64,000 bases of DNA from Onchocerca lupi (taxonomy: Eukaryota; Nematoda; Chromadorea; Rhabditida; Onchocercidae): positions 1 through 64,000 of the forward strand of contig JAOVVO010000177.1 in the NCBI GenBank assembly GCA_028564675.1. The letters run 5' to 3'. The translations under genes and the position numbers were made by a program. Positions 26,159 through 37,900 of this stretch are shown piece by piece. The notes under the pieces are model-generated. The model was not told where the DNA came from, ran no database searches, and worked only from the letters and a program-made list of their open reading frames with translations. The stretch's first letter is position 1; the number at the start of each line of letters is the position of its first letter.

Positions 26159-28035
26159 CAAAGCTTAGTTGAAGCCTATAAATAAAGTTTTATTCGACAT
26201 GAATTGAAGTGTTGATATGTACAATTATCGGAGACATAATTTATTCTAAAACTGTGCTTTGTTGTTGTCAAATGAAACTTAGCTTTCTCAACAACTATTC
26301 TTATAAATGTATATCAATTGTTTCTTATATTTTTGAATTTTAATCAAATCTCATTTTTAAAATTACCATTTCGTATCAATTTTAATAAAATAGCATTGAA
26401 TTAAATAGAATGGTTGACAGCTGGCAAAAAAAAAAAAAACTTTCAAAATGCCATCGCATCCAATTTGCAATGCGGAGTTATTAATATAAAATATATTTGC
26501 ATTGAATAATTGGAAATTTCAGTGATTCTAAAATTGTGAAATGAAATTCCAATGAAATAAATAATTTAAAAAATTTAAGCATTCGAGCATATTTTAGAAA
26601 TACAAATGAAACATCTTCAAACATCCTGTTTGACTATTAAGAATATACTAAGTTTCTTTTTATTTTTTGAAGAGTAAGTCAAAAATTTCTTAAAATATGA
26701 TATATTTCTTAGAAATACTTGTATTGGTTATTTCATTTCGATACAGAGTTAATAACATAGTAATTTTACAAAATTTAATAGATGTAAGAAATTTAAGCAT
26801 ATCTTTGTACTAGCTAAGCAACAAAATAGTTGTTACTGAATTATTGATCAATTGCAAATTAACTGAAATAATTATAATTTATTAATTTTAAACTTAGTTT
26901 ATTTTGCATAACTTTTTATTAATTTCTTCCTATTTATCCTATAAAACGAATGAATCATATGCAAATTCATGCATTTATAATGTTAGGCTTTGAGGAAAAA
27001 TGAATTCATACTTCTTTCAATTACTTTTTCCTCCTCTCTAGTAATTAGCACAATGTAATCAGTCAAGTTAGAACTTTTGCTGCAAATTTGATTAAAGAAT
27101 GAAGTGATTGTCGTGTAATATTTCTATTTCATTCATCTGATTTATAGCTATTTCCTTAATTTCATGAATTTGAATGAAATTCTTTCTCATATTTTATTAA
27201 AGGTAATGGAATTTTTAAAAATGTCCATTTAATGCATTTAATTAAACTTTTCGCTTCTAATTAATTCATTTTTTGAAGAAAAATGAGAAACTAGCATTAT
27301 TTGAGGTGATAAATTCATAGTTTTAAATTATAACATGTACGAATCAATATATATTAGGCTATTAAAAATCATTATTATATGATAAGTTCATATCAAGGAC
27401 ATTCATCCATCTTGTTGATTATTATTAAAATGCCAAAAAAAAAAAGTAATGATAAATGAAAATATCATTAACTTGAAGTTTTTACTAAATGGGTTGGCAA
27501 TTTTTTTCGTTGACAATTTGCAGTGGGTTGGCAATCTTTTTCGTAGATAAGAAAGAAAACAAGCAAGGATAATATATCAAGTATTATAATATGTTCTCAG
27601 GCAAATCGCTGTTTCTATTTTTTCGATCATTTTCCACTTTTTTTTTAAAATTTTTAAATTCAGATCTAACCAAAAGATAGGAGAATATTTTCCATATAAT
27701 TGTTCATTTTCGAGTCAACTCAATGTATTTACTATGAATGGTAGATTGATTAATTCAATCTCATCTAATGATGCAAAAATAAATCAGAAATATCAATTCA
27801 AATACAATATGAGTAAATTTGAATAAACAGAATGTGAATTAGAATAAAATTTTTTCGAAATTCATTTAATACTGATCCATCTCCAAAAATCATCCATCCC
27901 CTACTTTATTGTTTATTTTTTTATCGCCATGATGAACTTATGAATTTGGCTTGAAATTTTTTTTAATCTCTTGAAATTTAACAAGCTTCTTTCATTTATG
28001 GCTTGGACGACAACAAGCAATTCAAACAATAAAAA

Positions 28036-29358
28036 ATGGTTTTCACAACATTTTTCCTACCAGCAATCATGCTGTTTTCTATTTCGCTGATTTCGTCGTC
28101 AAATGCAGCTATTTACAATCCACGTCGCATTGTATTACCTATTGATGGTTAATTTTAAACTTCACTTTTCAAGAAGTTTCCCTGAAATTGTCAATTCTTT
28201 TATTCATTCATTTTATGCTGACCGATCTTCATTTTTAGCTCTTTCGTTTGAGTGCAAAGAAAAAGTCATTTCAATTCGAACGCATTGAAAATTTTTGGAT
28301 GAGAAGAGTTTCGAAAAATTTAATCCTTATGAGCTGAGAGATTTCAGATTGAAATTGTTTTGATTGAACAATTTGATGACAATTACTTCCTCTAAGATAT
28401 TGTGGCTAAAAAAAGAAAAAAGCTGAAATATCATTGATACATTTAATTCAGAATAATTTTGTGAGATTTATTTACAGAAGAAATGCAACGAGAAATGATA
28501 AATGATTTGTTGCTAAGAGACTATGCGGATCGAAACCGAGAATACATCGAGAAAGGTTTAGCTGGTAATTTTTTTTTTTCATTTATTCATTACTATTAAT
28601 TCCTGATTCACCAATCAGATCTTTTTCATCGATCTCCAATTTAAAGAATTAAAAAGTAAGCGAAAAACCGAATATTGAATCAGTATTGATTTATTTATGA
28701 ACTGGAACTCATATTTAATTAAATATTAGTGAAATTAAAGAGTCCAAATGTTGCTGTGCTAATTCTTTAATAATATTTAATCAGAGATTGACATTTTGAA
28801 ATAGCCGCATTCCCATTTCCATTGTTTGCCAACTTATGATTCCTGAAGGATTCCTGATATCAGGTTCATGATTACAGAACAATCCCAAACTTGGTATCCT
28901 ACTGAAACTTTAAGTTTTTTACTTGATCTTCTATAATTCGTCATTAATTTTTTTTTCTAGCCATCAGCAAAAATTTGAGAAAGTACAGAAAGAAATTATA
29001 CTAAAATATCTGCAATAGTTTTCTGAGAAAAGTAATTTAAGAAAAGATGAATTTAATTTCTGTTAGTTGTATAAAAAGCCAATTTGTCAGTTAAAACAGT
29101 ATAATAAATTCGCTTTGCAGAAATATGAAAGTTTTGTCTATCTCTCTCGATGAAAAACATATGTTGTTTTAAAAAAAAATTATCACAAAAATCTGCTGCA
29201 AATTCGTTTACATTTTAATTTTGATTTCAATTTTTTTCAATTTATTTGCAGCGTTTGCCAAGAACAATTTGGATGATTTGGAGACACTACATTCAGGCAA
29301 TAAGCGAGGACAAACATTTGTCAGATTTGGTAAAAGATCGCAAGTCTCTTTTCGCTAA
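28036..29358 (+). CDS. flp-16: FMRFamide-like neuropeptide precursor, flp-16 type
   Basis: Three exons, 28036-28147, 28478-28564 and 29252-29358, join in phase to 101 residues. Residues 1 to about 24 form a signal peptide (hydrophobic LPAIMLFSISLI followed by SSSNA). Near the C-terminus, residues 84-95 read KR-GQTFVRFG-KR: one peptide with a C-terminal glycine for amidation, flanked by dibasic cleavage sites. The tail after the last KR is SQVSFR. GQTFVRF-amide is a known product of nematode flp-16, whose C. elegans precursor also makes AQTFVRF-amide twice. Here I see only the one copy. The mature peptide would act as a neuromodulator released from dense-core vesicles. Assignment rests on the exact peptide; the rest of the precursor is not conserved enough to help. 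Confidence 0.9.
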
Positions 29359-31221
29359 ATAATAAGTAAGCTGAATTGCTTTCTTTTTTTTTTTTTGTTC
29401 GTAATTTCAAAAATTATTGTAAAAATTAGTTCCACGATTTAAATCGTGCTATTGTATATTTATCATTACTCATATAATATTTAATTACTGATGATGCATT
29501 TTAATCGAACAAATTATACATATCAAGTATAAGCAAAATAAAAGGAAAAAAAAATTGAGTTGCATGATGGTTTGTTAGAAGAAGAAAATTATATACTAAA
29601 ATTTCTACAAAATCGCTTAATATTGTTTATTTCAAAGTTGAAGAAAATTCATGGTGATAATAAAAAGATAATGCAAATAACTCTAAAAATAATAGTAATA
29701 ATAATTAATATCAACCACAGATTGTTGCTCCAAATAATGATAACGGTATTGTTGATGATAATGATAATGGTAGTTTAAGTGGTAATAATATAAATTATGG
29801 TATTAATAATAGCAAAAAATAAATAAGATGAACGAATGAATAATATATAAATAATTCTTCTTGCAGCAAAGAACTGCTGAAATGTAATTATCTCTACAAC
29901 AATCTCAACTTGCATGCATTTTATGCGCATGAATGCGCGCACAACGCAATGTTTGAATTCAATTGGCAATGACGATTATTCATATTAAAATTCTTCCATT
30001 TTCATCATTTGTCTAAAATATTATTGAATTTTTGAATTCTGAATTTTAAATTTTATATCATATACCTTGCAACTCACATAAATACATTTCATAATTTAGA
30101 TTCCATGCTATCTATCATTACAATTTTGCAATTCGATATAATATTTATATTATCCCAAATCTTTTTCCCCTTTCTTGTTACATCGTTATATTGTAACTGA
30201 AATTAATAAAAATATCGATTAAATATTCAAAGAATGAATTGCTTAACTATATCTGTATTATGTGCATGATACTGAATAAATTATTAGCAAATTTGATTGA
30301 AAATTTGTTTCTTATATTATTTCTAAAGTTTACTTTTTTTAAGCAATAAAAAGCAAACAACATGTGCTTTGCATAAATCATTCATAGTACTTATTACTGA
30401 AAATATTGCTGAATGATGTCCTAAAAATATTACTAATGCAAATTTATTCGCAAGATTTGATAACAATGAAGAGACCGAATATAAAACTTTCGTCTATTCA
30501 TTAATAGTAAAATTTTATGTTTGATATTGATAGCTCATATTGCTATGATAGTTCTAAAAGCGATCAAAACTCAGAAATCATTGCAATCAATTCGTTTGAG
30601 TAGGATATCAACGGAACATTCAATAAAAATCGGTGTGAACGATGATTTCAATCGATAAAAAAAATCTTCCAAACTATATTTACAAAAGAAAACAAGGCAA
30701 AAAAAAAAAAGAAAAAAAAACGAAAAAGTGAAAAGTAGCAATTGCTTTTTGATGTGAAAAGACAAATTATTGAAAATGAAATGTGAAAAATTGAATTTGT
30801 AGTTTGAAAATTTTCAAATCTTCTTGATGCATTATCCATCTGTTTTGCTTGTAAAACAAAACGAAGAGAGGAAAACTTCATAAACAACAGTGATTCTCAA
30901 GATAAAAAGAAAGATATTAATAGAAAGAAATCGATTTTTGCGTAGTTCACAATTTATTCTGTGCTAATTGAATATTTTGATAGTCAAAAACGAACCACTT
31001 GCTGAAATATTTATTATTCATTATTTCATTTATGACGTGGAAAAAAACTTTACCGTAAAGTGCATAATGCAAATTTTTGAAATTTTGCATTTATAAATAA
31101 TCGAACTATTTGAAGTACAATGATTTGTTGTGATAAGACTTTTACTATCGGTGATTTGTAGACAGTTAGCTCTTCCAGAAAATTGTTGAGATTGTCAGTT
31201 GTCAAATTGTCGATATCAGCG
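29359..31221. other. Intergenic, flp-16 3' region and AAT/GAT microsatellite
   Basis: Holds the likely flp-16 3' end. Around 29655-29815 is an AAT/GAT-rich simple-sequence stretch that produces spurious short open frames. The rest is AT-rich with no recognisable coding or RNA gene. Confidence 0.5.
29537..29542 (+). terminator. Candidate poly(A) signal of flp-16
   Basis: AATAAA lies about 180 bases after the flp-16 stop codon and is followed by an A-rich stretch. Position and motif fit the cleavage and polyadenylation signal of the neuropeptide gene. No other canonical hexamer was seen between the stop and this site. Confidence 0.5.
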
Positions 31222-34078
31222 ATGAAAATAGATGATATCCTATGTCGAGTATTATCAGTAGGTAAAGAAGGTGGTGGATTGAGCAAAAATGTATCTGAGA
31301 ATGATTTACTTGCCTTATGTATAAAAGCTAGAGAGGTAAAGAGATCAAATACAAAAATAAATCAGAATTAATCCTACATGAAAGTTAAAATTGGGTAAAA
31401 AAACTAGTAGTTTTGAAAGACTTCTGAAATATCGAATTTTCGAAGTTCAGAAATGTTTTTAGCATTTCAAATATTAACTTCTATGAAGGAATTTGAAAGC
31501 ATTTAAATTTTTTAGAAGCATACTGTTTCAAAAGCATTTAAATTTTTTAGAAGCATACTGTTTCAAAAGCATTTAAATTTTTTAGAAGCATACTGTTTCA
31601 AAATTTCAAAAATTGAAATTCAACAGTTTGAAATTTCATAATTTTGCCCATGCAGATATTTTTGAGTCAGTCCATGTTTATCGAAATTGATCCACCAGTT
31701 AGGATTTGTGGCGATACACACGGCCAATACGGTGATTTATTACGACTTTTTCACCGCGGTGGTTTTCCACCACTGTCAAATTATCTATTCCTCGGTGATT
31801 ATGTTGATCGCGGTCCTCAAAATCTTGTAAGTTTTATAAATTTTGATTTCATATTGAAATTTTGTTTGAAGTAGTCAAATTTGTTGCAATTATAATCAAC
31901 ATGATCGAATAGTGCTAGAAGCAAACAGATACCAGAAGGTAATAAAAAGCGAAAGAAAGAAATTAATCCGAAAATGGAATGATACAAACTTCAGGATGGA
32001 ACCTAAAAACAGCATGCTATAATATGATTTTTGATTAGATCAGAGCAAATTAGGCCAACTGAAGAAGCCAAATTTGAAGCAAGAAAGACTATAATACTTA
32101 AGTTTTATTGGCCCATGGTAAATACAAAAATGTTCCATTCATTTTCGGAATAACAAAACAAATATAAATGACAGATATTAGGACAAACAGATAAGCCATA
32201 TGAATATCAGATTGATCACTGCATCATTCTTCCTTCTTATCATTTTTTTCTCTTCCTATTTCTATCCTATCCACTAATATCGCTAATTTAGTCAAGAATT
32301 TGAAATTATCATTCATCAAAACACGAACAAATTCAACATGAATCATAATTCAATCTGAAATTCATTTTTAAAATTTCGACTGAAAATTTTTTCTTCAAAT
32401 AACTTTTAGTGACTTTCAGGAAGTAATTTGCCTTTTATTTTGTTACAAAGTAAAATATCCGAATAATTTTTTCTTGTTACGCGGTAATCATGAATGTAAT
32501 GCGGTCAATCGAGTTTACGGATTTTACGATGAATGCTTGCGACGTTATAGTTCGAATCGTCTTTGGCAAGCATTTCAGGTATGGTAAGTGAGATGCTGTA
32601 GGTTTGGAATTTTCTTCTTCCAATAAGAGACGTGATTTTTTTCCAGGAAAAGTTTTGCACTATGCAAGGTTAGATCTTTCATCAGGAGAGAAAGCGTATC
32701 ATAAAAATGATTGGATTAAATTCGAAGTTAATCTTCAAATATAGAGATTAATCGATCGATTTACTTAAACGAATTTACGAGGAAAATTTCTAATTTTAGG
32801 ATGTATTTGCTGTTATGCCTTTATGTGGTTGTGTTGGCAATCGAATACTATGCATGCATGGAGGTTTATCGCCACATTTAAAAGATTTCGAACAGGTTTT
32901 CTAATTTGAAATTACCCTTTCCGAAAAATCAGTTGATATAATGATCAAGAAGATCATCTGAGGTATTATCCATGATTTATTGTTATTCTTGTTTTTCGCT
33001 ACGAGTTAAGAATTTTGATATGAAAAGTGAAATGTTTATCTGAGCAATCAAAAAAGCAAAAATGGATGTTGTTAATTCTTCATGTTCAACTTCCATTCCA
33101 ATAATTCAATATTTTCAAACTAAGGTCAATGCCATAGCATTTTTACTAGTTATCAAAATGAAGATCAATTGTACAGTTACGTAATATGTCGCGTCCGTTG
33201 GAGCCAATTAGTCCATCTCTGGAAATGGATCTACTCTGGGCTGACCCAGTAGTGGGTATTCGAGGTTTTGAACCTAATTTACGCGGTGCTTCATTTGGCT
33301 TCGGTGAAGATGTCGTTATTGATATTTGTAAAAGATTGGACATTGATATGATTGCTCGAGCTCATCAAGTATGAAAAATTGAATTTTAAAATATTATCTT
33401 TTCTGAGATGAAATGAATCCTATACAAATGGAAAATGCCTATTGCATTACATTTCAAATAATCTAAAGTGCATAAGTAGTTGGAAAAATTAACAAAAATA
33501 TCATTTGTGACTTTTTTAAATGATCGGAAATGTTTGAAACGGATGAAATTGGATGGCTATGAGATTTTCGGACAAACTTGTTTAACTCTAAAAAAGTGTT
33601 CATTTGATGATCATTTGAGGTTTCAGTAAATTATTGATGCACTTAAATTTATTAGATCTAACAATGGAGCAAATAGTCTAATTATAGGTCGTACAAGATG
33701 GCTATGAATTTTTTGGTAATCGCCGTTTAGTAACGATTTTTTCGGCACCGCATTATTGCGGACAGTTCGATAATGCAGCCGCAATCATGATTGTTGATGA
33801 AAACCTTGTCTGTTCATTTCAGGTTTCATATATCTTTAAGTCAACAGGAAAACCTCGAAATAAATCAGCTTTAATTTATTTTGAAACTTCCAAAAATCGT
33901 TTTCAGGATTGCTGTATTATATAAATCTTGAACCCGAAATATTAAAACTGAACATTCTTAGCTTACAAAATCAATTTTCCCAATTTTCTAGATTCTACGA
34001 CCCCAGGTGATACCAGGACAAACACGCCTTGTCAAAACTATACGTAACGAAACTGAAAAGCTTTGTTCCGAATCATGA
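31222..34078 (+). CDS. PP1-like serine/threonine phosphatase catalytic subunit
   Basis: Seven phase-0 exons: 31222-31335, 31656-31826, 32420-32578, 32800-32895, 33177-33368, 33688-33822 and 33992-34078, giving 317 residues. All PPP-family signatures are present: GDTHG (57-61), GDYVDRG (85-91), RGNHE (116-120), HGGLSP (from 168) and RAHQVVQDG (from 241). The metal-binding and catalytic D58, H60, D86, N118, H168 and H243 are intact, so an active enzyme is expected. Departures from canonical PP1 are Thr59 for the usual Ile, SAPHYCGQF (263-271) for SAPNYCGEF, and a short divergent N-terminus. The length suits PP1 (about 300-330 residues). Nematodes carry many divergent PP1-like genes, often germline or sperm expressed, and this is likely one of them rather than the housekeeping GSP-1/2. 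The first ATG with coding-like sequence was taken as the start; the reading frame is open slightly further upstream. Confidence 0.92.
31497..31601. repeat. 35-bp tandem repeat, three copies, in phosphatase intron 1
   Basis: Three identical 35-base units at 31497-31531, 31532-31566 and 31567-31601, each starting AAGCATTTAAATTTTTTAGA. The perfect identity of the units suggests a recent expansion. The last copy ends about 55 bases before the exon 2 acceptor at 31655. Confidence 0.85.
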
Positions 34079-34993
34079 TGTTCATGCTTGAAAAACTTGA
34101 GCATTTATGATATCACAGAGATAAGTGAATAGTCAGTCATAAAAAGCTTGTCGGTATTATTGCAGTCTCTAGTTTGCAACATGAAAACATTTTGGATTGA
34201 AACTTCATCAAATTTATTCGAACAACGTCAAAAATATTTGCAATACGTGTAATGGTAATAATTACAGAAATTTTCGTATAATAGAGAATACCCGCATAAA
34301 TGAAAAGAAAATCTTTCCATATATTATCGACAAATTTATCAATAATGTATGGAAAGTATATATACACGTAATTATTCAGAAAGTTTGAATCTAATTTGAA
34401 ATTAATGGAATAGCGAATGCACTCAGTGAAAGCATATTTACCTATAGTCATTTATCTCTTGTTAACTTCCAACAGCGAGGAAATGGAATAAAATGGATGA
34501 AATGACCTTGCAGAGATCCCATAAACTTGAAACAAAGAAAAAGAAAGAGAAGAAATTCGACTAGCAAGAATCAGGAAGTGTAAAGTTATTAATACTACAA
34601 ATAGAAACTGGAAATCAGTACAATTGAGCTCAATGAAAAGCAAGACAAAATTTACATAACAATTAGAGAAAAATGAAACTCAGATATTTTTGAAAATAAA
34701 TGTAAAATGAAAGATTTAAATTCAGGAAATTAATGTGATAAAAATCCAAGGTGTGGAAATAATATACAGTCCCATTTAACTTGAATTCATATAACAAGTT
34801 TTATGCAGCAATCACAGACTATCTATTTCATTATTTTACTATTCTTGAACCCAACCAAAATAAAATCGTTCAAAAATTTCAAGCAAAAACGAGATGAAGT
34901 GATTGTGAATCTCGAAGATAAGATAATTCAAACCGAAAACAAACAAATGTTCATACAGTTCCAAACGGAAAAACTGAAACAAATATTAATATA
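34079..34993. other. Convergent intergenic region between phosphatase gene and epg-5
   Basis: The phosphatase gene (+) and epg-5 (-) end towards each other here, so both 3' UTRs should lie in it. No coding exon is recognisable. A CATAAA-type element near 34138 could be a variant poly(A) signal for the phosphatase gene. The open frame at 34803-35000 is not conserved-looking and overlaps the end of epg-5 on the other strand. Confidence 0.5.
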
Positions 34994-37900
34994 TCAGTAG
35001 GAAGTTTCAGTGTTGGCAAGCATTTCCTCTAAATATTTTTCGCTGTATATTGAGCGAACAACATGTGCAAACAATTCATTCATATGTACGATGTGATATT
35101 TCTGAACCTCAGTAAAGTAAGGTTGAGCCAGCTGAGAAGTTGCTTGGAACTGAACATACTGCTTATGTGTACATAATTCTTTGAATGATTGTATACGACA
35201 GTTGAGCACCGGAGTATTGACAGTATTTCGTGGGGATTGATTTGGGGCTATCGTTTGCTGTGATATGTATAAATTCATCAAATGACATATGTAGCGCATT
35301 CTGGAAAGAATTAGATAGTGTCATTTGTAATGAAATTTCAGATGTTTCGAAAATTATTCAATCAGATTTTAAAATCTCGTTTAAAAAAATAACTAAATTT
35401 TTAAAATACAGAATACAGAACTGCTATGTTCTGCAAAAGTTTTGCGTAGATAAAAGTTGGAAGAGAAATGAATGATCAATATTTCTGATTCTCTGATGAA
35501 TTAGACAAGGAAATTTCTTTGAAGAATCTAAAAAACTTATTAAAATTGTGATATTTTAGATTACTCGAAGAATATATTATTAATATATGCTCTTCCCTTC
35601 AATATACATTATTAATATACATTTTTTGCTTCAATGTATATTATTAAAAAATGTACTGAACAGATGAGCACTATAAAATATACATTTTTTTCAAATGATA
35701 AGTAACACAAAAATAAAACTAACCTGATGGAGTAAGGCTGCTTTTTAGAAAAGCCAATCAAAGAAAAGAAAGAACTTGATTTGTCATCACTATTTACTCG
35801 TTCAAGCCATTCCAAATATTGCATTAAAAATTGATTGCCCTGTTCCACAGAATAATTATACTGCCGCAACAGTAATTTGTGTAATTTCTCCATCAGAAGT
35901 AGGAATGCCGCTTCATTGGTTACATATCTGAAACGAAATGTAATTGTTTTTTCAATATCAACCAAAATGCAATTATTATTTCCTTTTCTTCTTTTTCTGG
36001 CCTTCCATCACATAATCTTTTCTATCTCAACATCTGAACAACACCAGTTTTGAGGATTTTTAAGAAAAAAGTTATAGAACGTTTAACAATCAAAAAATAA
36101 ATACAATCCCCTCTCCTTATTACAGTCGAAAGGTTTTGAATGTCATTATAAAACAGGTAAGTTAGTTTCGATTTAAAATAACTTTATTACTAAAATTATT
36201 TCTACTCAAAATGTTTTATGTAAATAAGATTACACGTTTATCCTAATATTATAGGAATGAAAATCTTATTATAGCATTATCTGTTTTCAAAGCAAGCGGA
36301 CTAGCATAGCTCTATTGGGCATATAACTGAATTCTAATAATATACTGAAATCATCATCAAGTCCCTCTGTTTAAAAAATTTTCAGTAAGAATTCTTTATG
36401 TTGTTTTATACGATACGCTTTCATTGTAATTGAAATGTAATCATATGTTTGGCAAAATATGCTAATAGTTGTTTTAGAAATAGATAATTCTGAAATTCCA
36501 GTTTCATTTATTATTTTTCAAAAATAATACCTTGGTTTCAAGATTGTTATGTAATCCAATAAAGTTCGTAACAATGCATTTTCCTGTTGTAATGATGCAG
36601 TTTCCAACTGTTTCATTGATATCAGTGACGTAAGCTGCTTCATTATAAATACATTTGCGCATAATGGCAAGAATAATACGGTGTTATCAGAACTAAAACT
36701 GATCATACAAAAGGGAAATTGAAATAATAAAGCAATAAAACTTACACATTCCATTAAAAATTTAATAAGAAATTCATTTAATAAGAATTATAATTTTCAT
36801 TCAAGTAATGTGATTCAAATAACTCCATTCCGCAGTAAGAATATGGGTTGCACGTGTTAATATTTCAAATAATTTGAAATATGACATGACATATTTGTGT
36901 TTTAAAAGCTTTAAGCGGTCAAGAAAATAATAAATCAAAAGTTCACGGATTATTCTCGATAGAAAGATGCCTCAATTTTACAACGATGTTAATTCGCTAA
37001 GAGATCGTGCAGCTTAACGCACTACGAAAAAGATATAATTCATATACGATTATATCTCAACGAAGTTATATTGGTAACAAAAAGATGTAAAAATCGTAAT
37101 ATAAATTTTAATTTAGGATAGATACTCAGCAAATAGACTATGGCACTTACCTAGGTGAAGTGAAAAGGATTTGCCTGCAATGATCAGGTAATTTAGTCCA
37201 TTTTAGTACAACATTCCATTCGCATACACCCATTCCTTGAATTATAACAATAACTGCTATGAAAGTGAGAAATAAGTGATTAAAAAAATACTCCTCTCTA
37301 AAGTTACATATCTGTAATATTGATAAGTTATTTCAGCGTTTTACAGTTATAGGCAGACAGAGGTATTGATGAAATATGTTGATGAAATAATATTTGATGG
37401 AACAACATCTTGATGAAACATATTTAAAAGGAATCGTGTTTAAATATGTAATGATTGTGCAAATTAAGGATGTGAATAATTGCTGCATCTGATACAAAAA
37501 TAGTCTAATTATAAACTGCTATTATCATATTAGTCAAGACATTTAATATTAGGTAAGTAACTTCAATAGTTCAAGTGATCATCCTTTTAAGGCATTTAAT
37601 GAAGCAAGAGACATTAATTATATCGCAAAAAAAGAAAAAAAATATCAAAAAACATACTTGCAAAATATGTTGCAATACATTTCTCGATAATTTGAAGACC
37701 ATACGGAACTTGATTCATTTTTAACGAACTTATGGTGGTATTCATTAGTAATAAAACAACTGAAGAATTAGGATTTTTATCCAACCATTGCAGTAAAATT
37801 GATGAAAAAATTTCTGAAAATAACAAAAATAAATTTTAATCATGCATTTTTCTGTTTTACTTAATATTCTTATAACACCCTCCTTTTAGACTATGAATTC

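Larger units (their letters stand above)
15391..28035. other. Gene desert with foldback repeats
   Basis: About 12.6 kb with no gene I can support on either strand. The open frames present are short and dominated by Phe, Ile, Lys and Asn. It contains poly-A tracts (the longest, 38 A, at 23497-23534), a TA microsatellite near 17735 and the separately listed inverted repeats at 19120-19310, 23005-23096 and 26085-26158. Part may be upstream regulatory DNA for the neuropeptide gene at 28036. Confidence 0.5.
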
